DNA from: Spirometra erinaceieuropaei
Taxonomy: Eukaryota > Platyhelminthes > Cestoda > Diphyllobothriidea > Diphyllobothriidae
DNA length: 64,000 bases
Reading direction: 5' to 3'
Assembly (NCBI GenBank): GCA_902702965.1
Contig: CACRXP010000046.1
Span: 682,709-746,708, forward strand
Positions 31,381-43,237 of the stretch are shown piece after piece (within the stretch, counting starts at the first letter, position 1; each line of letters opens with the position of its first letter). Under the pieces are notes generated by a model. It did not search any database and was not told where the DNA came from. It saw only the letters and a list, made by a program, of their open reading frames with translations. The translations under genes were made by a program, and so were the position numbers.

Positions 31381-32189
31381 CTGGTATTCAAATCGAAATT
31401 ACGCAAACATCTTACACCGGAAAGCATAAAGGTACTGTTAACGGTCTCATTCCCGAACACTCAGATTCTTGACTTCGAGAAGGGTCTTCCTGGGATTTAG
31501 TGGTAGATTAAGTGGTAACTCTTAATTATATCATTAGAAACCCCTGTTTTGTATTGGTTTCTAAATCCACTGCTATCACTCTCCACATAGCGATAATTTT
31601 CGCGGTTTTTGATGTCATCTCCCGCATTCCGACCTCATGCGGTCTGTCGACGCTCACGGCGGAACCCTCAGTATTCACAGTCTACTAGTAGTTCGCTCGT
31701 ACCTCCCTTCCTCACTGCTCGGCTGAGCTCGAAGCGTGCTGTGGCCGATCGCATCTCGGTTGCTCTCGTCTGGCCTCTTTGACGCAGCGTACCAATCAGG
31801 CCCAGACGATCTCAATTGTGAATCCCGTATACAATGCCATTTGCAAGCCAGTCCTGTCTGACCCGCATACGTACCCCTCAAGACTGACATTTATTGCTAT
31901 CCTGACGATGACCGACAACATTCCGTTATATACCGCCACCTACAGGCCAGTCCTGCTCGTTTTTTTCTGTTATTATTTTTATGGAGGGTTTTTTTTCTCC
32001 TGTAAAATCAATCCAACCATTTTTAACTTTTTGTAAGGAGTTTTTTTTCACCCCTCAATCATCATGTTTCTCAATGGACTTCTAATTCAGAAACTATGAA
32101 TTGCATTTTGTAAAGATTTGGCCTACCTCGCCTAAAACTCGCATACAAATTTATTTTACCATGCTTTGATGGGACCCCGACGGGTCTTT

Positions 32190-32216
32190 AATATAAATTA
32201 TCTGTCTATCTATCTA
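32190..32216. repeat. (TCTA)n at LINE 3' end
   Basis: A short tetranucleotide array, TCTGTCTATCTATCTATTCT, closes the LINE that starts near 26.7 kb. It marks the 3' terminus in place of a poly(A) tail. Confidence 0.75.
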
Positions 32217-32599
32217 TTCTATACTCATTTCGCAATCTGGGGATAACTAAGCCTATCTCGTTCTGCCTTCTGTGAAATTCTCGAAAGTGCAAAGCTGGTG
32301 CTTTTTCTACCTCTCTCTATGCCAAGGCTTATTGTTTCTTCTTATCTCCCTTTCTTTAGATCTGGAGTTGATTAGGGAAAAGGACTCGCATGTTGCATTG
32401 TATTTTCAAGCATTTACAATGAAACCTTCTTTGTGATTCCTTTGATAATGTCCCAATCGGCCAGGTCTGGCTCTGATTACCATGGGAGGACAGAAAAACA
32501 TATGTGCACATGCAAACGATGCGTTTAATCAACAGAAAAGATTTACTACATAGGGCATGAGAACTTAGTCAAACTTGAAATTCTTCTCCGACTTTGATA

Positions 32600-32765
32600 G
32601 TAGATTTCTTAAAGGGACAGTTCGACTATCAAGTACGACGACGTCGACCCTTTGTCCCACGAAGTCGGCGCAGCACCAGGGACTTGCATGTGAATTAGTT
32701 TGTTGCGTGCCAGACTTGCACAGAGTATACCGCACTAACTGCTTCCTTACCCAACCGCCTTCGTT
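32600..32765 (+). mobile_element. RTE-like LINE 3' fragment
   Basis: Plus-strand ACTTGCATGTGAATTAGTTT followed by GACTTGCACAGAGTATACCG parallels ACTTGCGCGTGAATTAGTTT...GACTTGCGCTGCGTCTACCG in the 3' region of the RTE-like LINE at 8.4 kb (read on its own strand). No coding part is attached. Confidence 0.45.
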
Positions 32766-32769
32766 GCTA

Positions 32770-35700
32770 AGACAACGACAAGACGACCAGAAAATGACTC
32801 CAATGGCAATTCATTTATACGTACGGCAGATTTTTTTCCACAAGAAAGGCGCTGAGCTTCCATAAGATGGTTCGGATCCCACCTCGTTGAGGGTACTATA
32901 AAAACAGACTAAGCAGGAGCCATTGAATCTGACTTTCACTCCGCTAGTCACTCCCTCCGCACTCCCAAATGCACACACACAGTACTGACAGTAGGGACCA
33001 AGCTATGTCGTCACTTGGCAATCTCCGCACCCACGATTTCTGCAAAGTCGGGCTATGTTAAGGCGCGTCAGACTTATTATGGTGAAGAATTTACTGGTGC
33101 ACCGTTGTGTGTGGATTACCCAGTTTCGATCTCACTAGCCCTCTCCTCTTACATGCAGCGGTCGGCAGTTTAAGTCTGCCAGACATCTGGTGCTGGAATT
33201 GGGCGCAGTGATTGACAGAACTTGACAGCCTGCCTACGCGTGCTGCATTCGGCGTAGTTCCCACAACATGCACTGGGCTTTTGTAAAGGAGTCTCGGATC
33301 CAACATCAGTAAGAGCGTAACAAAGCTCACATAAAGAAGGGGCTATTCAGTCTGATTCCTAGTCCTGCTGTTACGCACTTCATACACGCAGTAAAAACAA
33401 CGAGAACAGAATAAACCCACCAGTTAGCAGCCCTCTGAGCCTTCCTCTCCAATACTCTTTCTCATGTGCTGCGTTTTCCCAGTCCACCATCACTATCTCT
33501 AGGTATTTTTCAACAATACGCATTTGACACCCTAATTTTATGCCTCGCCGCCACAACCTCGATCAAAATCTGATGTCCACAAAGTTTTTTTTTAGCCACG
33601 AGAATCGTAAAAGAGTCAGTGTGAATTCCTCCATAAACGCATTACTCTACAATTCTGTGCTTACTTAGTAGTCAGACGCCTCGACTATGGTGCCAGTGGG
33701 GAAACAAAAACCTGCAGGTCCCATAAGATTTAGTTTTAGGCACTGGTCGGCCTATGAAAATGCCTTCTCCAATAAATCATAAGTGTTTCCTGACCGTGGT
33801 GACTGATGTTAATGCATCAAAGAATGGTTAGTACTCGCTGCGAAGACGGAGTAACGTATCACTGATTTAATGCTTAAGATATTCAAACCCCATACTTGAT
33901 GTGGACACTTTCTGTAACGATTTCAGTGGATAAACGGAAAAAAACAGTCAAAACTTATACGTTTCGTCAAGGCCGTAGGACTGCCATCTTAAGCGTTACC
34001 ACTGCAATAGGGATTTGGCCAATTGGACTATCGGACCCATCTACCTTGCACTCACCCAGGTCGATAGGTAGAATACTGGACGCCAAAAAGCAATACAGTT
34101 CGGATCGGTTGTTGCGCAGCAAAGCAACCTATCCGTGCCATCGACTTTCTCAGCTGTTTTTAAAGCGCACCCATCGGTGCCGTTTCCCTCGCAATCACAT
34201 TGTCGAAACACGTGATTATCCAGCATAGACTAATGAGTCCACTTTTATATGTTTAGCCAGAGATTTATGATCTGCACAACTAGTAGTCCACGCTGTTTTA
34301 AATTCTTAATAGGATGCTGCTTTCATTGTACCAAAAACATGCGTACCGATCTAAGTGATTTAATTCCTTCCTCTCCATAGTTGGCGATTTACAGGCATGA
34401 GACGTTTAGTAAACTAGCATAAGGAATTTCTTAAATTGATGCTTAGTCCCTCAGAAAAGCCGCATTTTTAAACGTATCCCTCAGCAGACTTACCTAAACA
34501 GCAGCCTTCAACTTAAAAACACTGATACAGTCAGCTAGCCCACAGTCTCGTGAAACTTTTATAGTCGACACGCCTCCCCTTGTTATTGTCAAGACGCGCT
34601 ATACTACTTGTCGCAGCGTGATTCCACGATTCCCCCTGAACCGTACGTCAGACTTCCAAGTACGGACTTCTAGCAATTAAGTGCCTTTTATACATTGTAA
34701 CCGGTTTTGCTGAAAATTTTCGGGAAGGAATAGTGCTGAGGGCTCTTTCTGCCTATACTACCGTCAATGCGTTGACAACTGACAACTGCATTTCCACAGA
34801 AATGCAGTTACTTTATGCAGTCACCTCATTCACTACCACAAGAAGCCTAGTTCTGTCCGACCCGCATATTTGCTCTTGTGAGCAACAGCTTTTCTCCTCA
34901 AAAGTTAATCAGATCATATTTTTTCACTGCTCGCTGGCCATTTTTCATAAGCATAAACTGAATACCGTACAGAGTCTGTCTACTTGCTCTAAATTCACTT
35001 GAAAGTTTATTTTTACTTGCTACGGTATTTCCGCAAAAGTATTCGATAACACAGTTTGTCAATTTATTTATTTTAATACTAAGAATAAATGCTAAATTTT
35101 ATGGACTAACCTAAGGTGTGTTAGTTTTTTCCTTAAGCTATCGAATATCTTACTATTGGATTTATATTTAATTTTCTCCTGACACCCCAAGCTGACTTAT
35201 GACGAACAGGTCTGAATAACTCTATCACGTTCTCTTCCCGAACACCAAACTAGTTTTCCTAACAGTAGGGTTTCAATCTGACAAAGTCATGCTACGTGGA
35301 TTTCAGTCATCCACTAAGATTCGTACTTTACTGTGGACCTCTGGCAAAAATAAAAATCTAACAACTACTTTCGAATTTCTTCGGATAGCGTGGATGCGAC
35401 CAGTACCGATCGAGCCTATCAGAACAGTGAAAAATACACTCCAGTCAAAATATGTCGTTGCACCAATTCGGTTAGTCCAGGGGGGTTAAGGGCAGACAAC
35501 AAACCCTCATTCCCTTTATAATCCAGGGTTAAAGGGAGGCAATCGTGAACTCAGTAAAAATATGCTCAGTAAATGTACAAAGATTTCGTTTATTTTCTCC
35601 TTTCTCCTAATACAACTGAATAATTCGAATAATTCGCCCTCCGTATATCATCCGATTGCTCGTAAACAATATAAGTAATAAGACAGAGAAGATTGTGGAG

Positions 35701-37970
35701 AGATAATGAACTTGATTTTAAAACTAACTTTCCGAAATTTTCAACAAAAATTTCTCCAGTCGCCATTTTCAGGGTGTAAATAAATGTGCGGACAAAAATT
35801 TCAAAAATGAAACGTCGCGACTATTGTGCAGCAAGTCTAATAGCAATGTATGGCTTTCAGTTCCGCTACATGCCTGAAACCCTGTATTGAGACTGTGGTT
35901 GCCCTAAAGTCTTTGTTTGTTTTGACGCATGTGCCAGTACTTCCGCACTCTATGGGCGGTTATGTGACCCGGTTTTCGAAAGACGTTTACTGACGAGGAT
36001 GAAGATACTAAGTTGTAGTTAACGCTCAGGCAAACTGCCATCATGACGATTGATGTTAGCCTTCTTCTTCTTCTTCTTCTTCTTCTTCTTCTTCTTCTTC
36101 TTCTTCTTCTTCTTCTTCTTCAGATTTAAGCCTACCTGTAGCCAAATGCTCTGTCATTGGACTCCGGCCCCACACTCTAGATTAATACGGAAAAAATCCT
36201 TACTTCCTTTTTTACCTGCCTAACTGACTGTAGGACAGTTCGCATGCACCATACCCGTAAAATCTCATCTTTCAGATGAACATTAGTTAGCATAAATATG
36301 TTCCGGCCTTAGTCACCAGCGGTTCCGAAACGAAATTCCACCACTTCATACGCAGTGAAATGTAAACTATTTAAATAGCAAGGGTAGGATAAGTGACTAC
36401 CATATTAGGTGAAAAGCCTAGCATTTATAGTCGGAAAGTGTATATTCGTGAATGAACTGCATCCCGAGGCTATGCCTTCGCACAAAATATACTATACTCT
36501 AGCTACTACATTCATTTAAGTAGCAAGTATGCGGTATCTCACAAATAACTCCCCAATGGACTCTCCGAAAGATGAAGCTTTGTACATAAGGGCAGATGTC
36601 ACCATTAAGCTATAGTCCGATATTTATTTTTTACGATTATGAAAAGTGCCTTAAGTTTGGAGAGTCTGCTGTATCCTCGGAGATTGCTGAAGGTTTTGTC
36701 GTATTTACGCGAAGGGGGAATGTTGGAGTGGAAGGCCCCGAAGCTAACTGGAGAAAATGTAATTTCCAGGTTGTTAACTTGCCGTTGAAATCTATTAGGA
36801 AAAAATCCAGGCCTTAAGTGCAGAGGTTTGGCGGATTACCAAATTAGCAGCTTTAGTGCCAACGACAGAAATGGGGACGCACACACCAGCGGTCGTCCAG
36901 ACAGTACGCAAAATCATTAATACAGGGTTTATCAAGGCGCGCCGTCATGCAATGTGATGTTGACTGTTAGACTACAGCTACGCTTTCACAGGTTTTCCGC
37001 GACGTAAAGGCTCAAGAACTTTAAAAGATTGAAAGAAGATTTTTGTATTTATTTGTTGCTCTTGAAGTCGGACAGTCACAGTCTAGATTAGACAGATAAG
37101 CTGTGCCAGTCATCCGAATCACATGAACTATCCTGCTACCTGATCCAGGCATCATCTCAATTTTTACGTTCACAACTTCAAAGGCGAAAATGGGATTCAA
37201 ATTGGGTGAGGGTAAAATGCATTGGTCTGTCATAATTGCAGAGTGGAATATGGAGGTTGTATTTCGCCCTGGACCACCTATCTGAAGCTCCCTCAGGCAG
37301 TCTCATAGCCATGAACAATCCATAAAAATATGCATAACCAATCAGTTTAAAGAGGGCTGAGACGACCATCTATGGTTTAACTGACATCTTAGGGGCCGGG
37401 CCCTGGTCCAGTCCACGTGGCCATTTAACTTTTATTTGCATCACAATCTGTTAACGGGCGCGTTCGTCGTGTAGGTCACCCGGCAGAAACAATCCTAAAA
37501 GCAAGCCCTTGTCGTATTTTTTTGGGATAAGAAGGTGAACGGGCCATCTGCTGGAAGCCTTGTCGTTGACCCTGCCGTATGGCGCAGTCCACCACTGCCA
37601 AAACGCCGGTTGTAACTGCAACCGTGAATACAGGCCTTTAACGGATGGCGGGTGTGTAAACCTAGTACGCAGTATCGCGATTTACTCAAAAGGTTTTCTA
37701 ATAGAAACCATTTTGACAGTCTGTAAGTGTGAGTACCTTTGAGTGAGATGATGAGCTGGAGGGGGACGTCCCCTTTATGCTCCTCGGGAAGGCCACAGAA
37801 TCGGGTCAGGGCCGTGTCCTGGGCTCTCGCCATGAGTCGGTCAACCGGCGATATTTAACCCGAGTTTTCCACTGCCAACAGTTCGGGCGAGCGTTTTTGC
37901 GGGTGTGGTTGCGCAAGGGACATAGGACTGCCAGTCGTCCAGTAAACGTTTAATCCTCTGGAGGTACTGT
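32770..37970. other. No recognisable gene; one (CTT)n tract
   Basis: Five kilobases of mostly AT-rich sequence with short frames. Apart from the trinucleotide tract at 36.06 kb, I see no exon, RNA gene or family member I can support. Confidence 0.35.
36061..36121. repeat. (CTT)n microsatellite
   Basis: About twenty uninterrupted CTT triplets. Confidence 0.97.
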
Positions 37971-37974
37971 TCTG

Positions 37975-38548
37975 TAGTATGTTATTACCGACAAAGATAA
38001 GGGAGACTGGGATGGCCATTTCTGGCTTATTAGCCGTCGTCAGCCAGTCATACCCAACCCCTAAGTGTGGAACACCCGAGACTTGAACTCGCGACCTGTT
38101 AGTTAGAAGTCCACGCATCTAACCACTGGGCCACGAGCCCGTTGCCCTGTCAGTTTCGATCGGGAATATACAAAGGGAGGGGGGCGCTTACCGATCGTTC
38201 TTAAGGAACTCACTCGTTCGCTTGTGCCTTATGGGCTCTCTCTCGAGCCCAACCAGCATACCCAACCACGAAATGTGGAACACCCAGTGGTTAGAGGTCT
38301 GGACTTCTACGTAACAGGTCGCGAGTTCGAGCCTCGGGTGTTCCACACTTCGGGGTTGGGTATGACTGGCTGACGACGGCTAATAAGCCAGAAATGGCCA
38401 TTCCAGTCTCCTTTTCTTTGTCGGGAATAACATACTGCGTATATCATGCGTCGCTGTGCGACTGCTGGTTGGGCTCGAGAGAGAGGGAGAGACCGTAAGG
38501 CACAAGGGAACGAGTGAGTTCCGTAAGGACGATCGGTGTGCGCCCCCT
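37975..38548. mobile_element. SINE-1 cluster: two minus copies and one plus copy
   Basis: A minus copy at 37975-38140 is followed by the tail part of a second minus copy (38150-38235), joined by the same linker as the 1-425 dimer. A nearly full plus copy then runs from about 38270 to 38548. The plus copy gives the family structure: box A-like CAGTGGTTAGAGG, box B-like GCGAGTTCGAGCC, then GGGTATGACTGGCTGACGAC, CCAGAAATGGCC, CTGCTGGTTGGGCTCGAG and GAGTGAGTTCCGTAAGGACG. The opposed copies form a large imperfect inverted repeat (about 37985-38110 with 38300-38420). Confidence 0.8.
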
Positions 38549-38554
38549 ACCATT

Positions 38555-38885
38555 TTACTGTTCTGTCCAAAACGACGATAGAACCCCATTGTCCGCAGGC
38601 ACGATGACGATGTCTTTGTCGGCCTTGAGTTCTCTAAGCGAATTACGCTCGACCTGGGAACGCACTTCCCGCGGTCTGTGGGCCATTAGGAGGGGCGACA
38701 CTTGGTGTCGAATGAGGCTGTCAGTCTCCTCCGTTGCCTCCGTCTGACTGAGGACTGATTCCACCGCCGCAATCACGTTGAGAGGCTTGGCGTCAGCCGT
38801 GTTGAATGAAGCTTCATGCCTTAACACCTGCATTTGATCCTTCGTCGGCTCCTTTGACGACATCTTGCGCACCAGTCTGTTGTTT
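38555..38885 (-). mobile_element. Penelope-like element N-terminal region, inverted
   Basis: The minus strand reads VLRHEASFNTADAKPLNVIA, then SLIRHQVSPLLMAHRPREV and LRELKADKDIVIVPADNG. This is the N-terminal lead-in to the reverse transcriptase of the Penelope-like family whose C-terminal half lies just to the right on the plus strand. A frameshift after PADNG restores a VVLDRT-like stretch. The two parts point away from each other. Confidence 0.75.
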
Positions 38886-39691
38886 TTTTGTATGACGCTG
38901 GATTAGTCAGCTTCCTGAATTCGCTTTCCAGACGAAGGGCACTCCAATGGGCTTTCCGACTCCGAGACTCATAGCCGAAGCGATTCTACAAGGTTTGGCA
39001 TCGCTGATTTTCCAACACTACAGACCGAAATCTTGGGCCCGGAATGTGGATAATATCTTTGTCGTCATCGAACGGGATCTGGTGTTGCAATTCATAAAAC
39101 ACCTCAACGCTCTCTTCCCGGACATTTAATTTACGATGGAGGAAGAGGAAAACAACCAACTAGCCTTTCTTTATATCCTAGTCTGCCGCAAAGATTGTGG
39201 TGGCTTAAAAACCAAAGTATTCAGCAAAGCGATAAACACTACGCAAGTACTGGTCTGCAACAGCAACCACCCGATCATTCGCAAACGCAGTTGCATAAGA
39301 ATGCTATACCAGCCAGTAGGGATACAGCAGTGAATCGGAAAACAAGGTTGCTGAACCACAATACCTTCGACGGGTGCTTAGGGTGAATGGCTATCCGCGC
39401 AATTTCGTCAACCAGTGCTTGCTTAAACGAGACAAAAGACAAAATCCAACCGGCCCCAAATTTTGGCCAGCTGCCCCATACGTGAAGAATGCATCGGACG
39501 CCGTCAGTTGCCTTCTTACGCCCCTTGGAAGTGAAGTTGCACATAGACCGGAGGCAACTATAAGGTACCAGATTATGAGGCCGGAAGACCCATTTCCACG
39601 GCAGGAAACATCTGTTGGCGTTTGCCGAGTCTAATGCAGATGTAAACAAAGCAACTATGTCGGAGAAACCGGAAGACTACTCCGGACGCGG

Positions 39692-40024
39692 ATGGCCGAG
39701 CACGCGGCAGTAGTGAAGAGGAACGGCGCCAGCCCCCATGTCGCGGCTTATTCGACGGGAACCAACCACCCCTTCAAGTCTGATAAAGCAGAAATTCTTG
39801 CTAGGGGCGGCACCCGCGTGAACCGCGAACTGCTTGAGTCATGGTTTTCCTGCCCTCTGACAATCAACAAACGCAGCGACCTCCCCTCTTCATATCCGGC
39901 GCTGAGGTTTTGGCTAGACAAAGTAGTTAGCCACGAGGGCAGCGTGCGGATGACCGTTGTTCCTGGTGCCAATAGCGTCAAGCCAAATCACCGAAGAGTC
40001 CACAAGAAAGACGAAATCCGGTAG
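39692..40024 (+). pseudogene. GIY-YIG C-terminal part of Penelope-like ORF
   Basis: About 110 residues starting MAEHAAVVKRNGASPHVAAY and continuing KSDKAEILARGGTRVNRELL. This is the conserved region after the GIY-YIG active site in this element type. The frame extends left through SNYVGETGRLLRTR. The tail differs from the copy at 4.2-4.4 kb, which shares the downstream SVLRLRLGG region. Confidence 0.75.
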
Positions 40025-40241
40025 TCAACGACTTGAATGCGTGCGACGAGCGTGGGAATCGATAATCTTGACTGGCACACAAGGGCATAACAACCGCACG
40101 GCAACTGAATACTGAAACACCTGGCCCGTCGAGCCGCGATGCACCCGGGAGCTGTCAACTGTGATAGGCATGTAGTGGCCTAGCAACTATACCCTATAAA
40201 TATTGCAACACCTGGGCAATTTACCACCCTTATCTGACTCT

Positions 40242-40283
40242 GTTTCTGATGATGGATTCGAGTGAGAATCCGAAACGTCAGGT
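40242..40283 (+). ncRNA. Hammerhead ribozyme in Penelope 3' pLTR
   Basis: Core CTGATGA is at 40246-40252. Stem II pairs GGATTC (40254-40259) with GAATCC (40266-40271). GAAA is at 40272-40275, and ACGT (40275-40278) would form a loopless stem III. The predicted cleavage nucleotide is C40279. Stem I is weak here, made of A-U and G-U pairs only, and the outer stem I seen at 4509-4565 is lost. Downstream AATAAAG and GCAATCGTGTCTCCTTCTCC match the end of the 4.5 kb copy. Activity is doubtful. Confidence 0.65.
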
Positions 40284-40429
40284 TAATAAAGCTATTGTTC
40301 CAGCAATCGTGTCTCCTTCTCCGTTACTCAAAACAGGTGAAATTTTTCGATGAACCGAATAAAGGAGTTCTCCAGCTTTTATACTTCTAGTGTGTCAAAA
40401 ACTAACGAGAAGACGGAGATAAGTTTAAG

Positions 40430-40545
40430 TTGGAGTCTCAAGTGATCCACACTTGGGATAGGGTATGACTGGCTGATGACGGCTAGTAAGCCAGAAATGA
40501 CCATCCCGGTCTCCCTTGTCTTTGTCGGCACCACGTCATTTATAA
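40430..40545 (+). mobile_element. SINE-1 fragment
   Basis: Carries ACTTGGGATAGGGTATGACT, then GGCTGATGACGGCTAGTAAG and CAGAAATGACCATCCCGGTC. The tRNA-like head is degraded. Confidence 0.65.
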
Positions 40546-40559
40546 GCGTATACACCCAA

Positions 40560-41450
40560 TTAAATACCCCCAATCATCAACAACTCAATTTCGTTCTCAA
40601 GTCAGCCGGCGCAGTACGAATTTTATCGGCATGCCTACATATATATACGACTGGAAGCGGATTCCTATTCCAAGGTCGCTAACACTTTCCAGGTCAACTG
40701 ATTTTGCCTCCACACCAAGTTGTTTATGAATGTCGGATCGGTAAGGGTACTGGGTGTCATTGCCATCCGTCAACTCACTTCGTCACTAAGTCATTCGCAG
40801 TTCAACCTCCGTCTAGCTCTACGCTACTTTCTATACCCACACTCCTGCATGCTTCACTGGCCAGACCCCGGATCTGAGCGCAGACTCCACTGCGTTATTG
40901 GGCCTAGCAGACAGGATCGATGCAAGCGTAGGCGTGTTTGAATGTCCTTCTGCAGCTAACCAATGCGCGTAGGTGGTTATGAGAACCTTTACAATAACCT
41001 GTCATAGTTTGCGGATAAAAGGTGAGTACAGATGCCGATTGGTACGGTAAGGCTGAAACATAGCCATCTGGGTGCATTAAATTCGTGTATTATTTCTACT
41101 TATTTTATTTAAGTAGCTCGGATTAATGCATGGTAACTTTGTTGCCTTCGGAATTACAGATGCCGCTCCCACAACTAGCATACTATCCTAGATTACCCGC
41201 TTTTTGGTGGCTGGTCTTAGCACCGACCAGTTTCTTGCCCTGACCCGTTTGAATACTGCACTTTTTATGAGGTATCGTATAATAACTGATCATTGTGATG
41301 ATGCATACCAGCTTTATCGACCCAATTCCATCGTTTACACCTGCCCGAGGAAGATACTTCACCGTTAGCAGACACGTCGGATCAATAAACGGAGTCGGCT
41401 GAGTGGTCAGCGCACGGAAAAAATTCAAAAACGCCATATGCGATGCAGGT
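40560..41450. other. No recognisable gene
   Basis: Short frames only. The right end holds the poly(A) signal of the neighbouring minus-strand gene. Confidence 0.35.
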
Positions 41451-41451
41451 A

Positions 41452-41457
41452 TTTATT
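41452..41457 (-). terminator. Poly(A) signal of cysteine-rich gene 1
   Basis: AATAAA on the minus strand, about 50 bases beyond the stop codon of the gene at 41508-41717. Confidence 0.7.
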
Positions 41458-41507
41458 ACTGGCAAGCAATGGAAGATTGGTGAAGCGTTGGGGCGGGGAG
41501 GCTGCGA

Positions 41508-41717
41508 CTAATAGACATAGCCAGTGGGCGCCAGTGCGTACCTGCAGCTGCATTGGCAAGGACAGCAGCGGTTGGGACAGGAGCTGTAAACTGGGCAGAC
41601 ACTGCATCGTTTCAGGGGCATTGCGCCCTCTCCAGTTGGCACGCCTACGTCGCCTGCCTCGGCTCCGATCAGTATCTGACTGACGAGCAGAAAGACTGCT
41701 AGGAGACCCACTGACAT
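41508..41717 (-). CDS. Small secreted cysteine-rich protein, paralogue 1
   Basis: A 69-residue protein from an ATG in strong context (CACCATG). Residues 1-20 form a signal peptide: a hydrophobic core (LLAVFLLVSQILIG) ends near AEA. The mature part of about 49 residues has eight cysteines at 38, 41, 47, 51, 52, 54, 56 and 58, ending in the dense core CCPCQCSC. A paralogue at 49747-49956 has the same total length, and its CC-x-C-x-C-x-C block sits at exactly the same residues. A TATA-like CATAAAAG lies about 50 bases upstream and AATAAA about 50 bases downstream, so the gene is compact and intronless. I do not recognise the family. Secretion is inferred; the role (metal-binding, shell, antimicrobial or host-directed) is open. 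Confidence 0.78.
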   Translation of the reverse strand: MSVGLLAVFLLVSQILIGAEAGDVGVPTGEGAMPLKRCSVCPVYSSCPNRCCPCQCSCRYALAPTGYVY

Positions 41718-41763
41718 GGTGAAGCTGATTACTTGGCCATGATTTCTGCAAATGCTACAGCAT

Positions 41764-41790
41764 GCTTTTATGCGGGTGAATGTTTGCACA
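41764..41790 (-). promoter_or_regulatory. TATA-like promoter of cysteine-rich gene 1
   Basis: On the minus strand TGTGCAAA (41790-41783) is followed after 11 bases by ATAAAAG (41771-41765 approximately), about 50 bases before the ATG. The same two motifs with 13-base spacing precede paralogue 2 at a matching distance. Confidence 0.55.
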
Positions 41791-42221
41791 CCGGCACACT
41801 GTACCAACCTTGGCAAGACATTGATACATCCGGTTGGTCTGAAATGGGTGGGGGGAGGAAGAGGGGTGATGTCAACATGTGAGCAAGATTGGAACATTTC
41901 GCAGTTTTCTCCTTTTCTGTGGGAGACCTGTGATAAACTATTCGTGACTTAACAACGGCTTAGCAGCAAATTAAACCATTCTAGGTCTTTACCCAAAGTC
42001 AACTTTCAAGAGTTATTGATCTAAGGCGGAAGGATGTGTCATATACACAGAGGATCAGTTTTGTCGCGGAAAACCTTTTTTAAAATGTCAGTTTTTTGCG
42101 TCTTTGCGCACATTCTCTTTTCAAGTTCAAGAACACGGTAGGGCAATACAAGGGGGCAGTTTTATTTTGACTCCGAAAGCTGTTCTGTTTTAGGCATATT
42201 AGCTCGTAATTCAGGGGTGTT

Positions 42222-42320
42222 TTGGCAGACTTCAAATGATTCACTTTGACCCAACTGTGAAAAACTCAATGTCTCGCTGGAATTCGGACCCACGACAGCA
42301 AGGGAAGGGCTGCACTTCCT
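42222..42320 (-). mobile_element. SINE-2 fragment (second tRNA-like family)
   Basis: The plus strand shows TCACTTTGACCCAACTGTGA, then AAAACTCAATGTCTCGCTGG and AATTCGGACCCACGACAGCA, the complement of a box B-type region and its flank. It matches 43238-43350 and 43505-43592. This family is distinct from SINE-1. Confidence 0.55.
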
Positions 42321-43237
42321 TTCCTCCAGTCCGGATCAAAAAACCTTAAACAGACTAGTCCTTTTTATTTGAGTACAAAAGTTTAAGAAGACATTATTTT
42401 CAACTGAATGAGTACGAGAAAAGACATTTTTGGGCATATTTCCTGCAAAGTATATGTCTCGTTATCCAAAATCGGTGAGAAAATTCATGTCATTTAAGTA
42501 GTTAGTTTTTATAAGGTAGAATGTTTGCCAGCGGATACTAAAGTTAACATCCTGGCGTGACTGACAACCACACCTAAGTAATCCTTTCGGACTGAGAAAA
42601 CTTTTCATTATTCCTGTCGGCCCTTCACGGGATAGCTTAGCTACGTTGTTTGCATTTAAAGAGCTAATGAAAATAAACGGGGAGTCGCGTGCTACTTAAG
42701 TAATAACTTATTTGTCAAGAGTGGCGTTTGCAGGCGGCCGGCATCCCTTCGTGACCGAAGCATCTTGAGATTATGCTGCACGATAATAAGTATTACAACC
42801 TCACTTAAGCAACCCATCCTAAAGAAGATACCATCTCACAATCTGAATAGCATTTCATGAGACTGCCCACCTATCGTAAGTTAAACATTCTAAGCAGTCG
42901 ACTGAGTTGAAGAACTCAAATGAAGTTGTCTGTAAGATCAAAAATAATTGATTTTGTTTCACAAAGCACATTAGAGGTGAATGAGTGTGGTTTACGATGC
43001 ACACTCACCGTCAGGCGAACCAGTGTTGCTTAGCTGGACCTCCTCATTGTCACCGACAAATTTTATGACGGTTCGTTTAACAGCCTGCAAGCACAGAGAG
43101 GTCATGGAGAGTTAGGTGAAGTAGGATGAAGCAATGGCGAGCCAGTAGTGGTTAAGCAGTCCAGCAGTGCTGAAGCATTGAGTAAAGTTTATCACTTGTT
43201 TCAGATTGCCTTCAATACAGAGAACAAAAATCTTAAT

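Larger units (their letters stand above)
26700..32215 (+). mobile_element. Nearly full-length two-ORF LINE with (TCTA)n 3' end
   Basis: A 5' untranslated segment (from about 26.7 kb) is followed by ORF1 (27037-28663), ORF2 (about 28660-31380) and a 3' region ending near ATTATCTGTCTATCTATCT at 32.2 kb. Domain order is ORF1 protein, APE endonuclease, reverse transcriptase, as in CR1/Jockey-group LINEs. Damage is light: ORF1 has a stop and a frameshift, and ORF2 has a single TAA and altered endonuclease residues. The 5' limit is an estimate. Confidence 0.85.
38925..40335 (+). mobile_element. Penelope-like element, RT palm to 3' pLTR
   Basis: Plus-strand pieces in order: KGTPMGFPTPRLIAEAILQG near 38.94 kb, ARNVDNIFVVIERD near 39.04 kb (the palm normally reads YVDDTF; here VDN), FTMEEEENNQLAFLYILVCR near 39.13 kb, RVNGYPRNFVNQCLLKRD near 39.38 kb and SNYVGETGRLLRTRMAEHAA near 39.65 kb (GIY-YIG). 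HDLPSSYPALRF-like sequence and the 3' pLTR follow, with a hammerhead (40242-40283). Several frameshifts and a stop after LFPDI mean it cannot be active. Confidence 0.85.
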
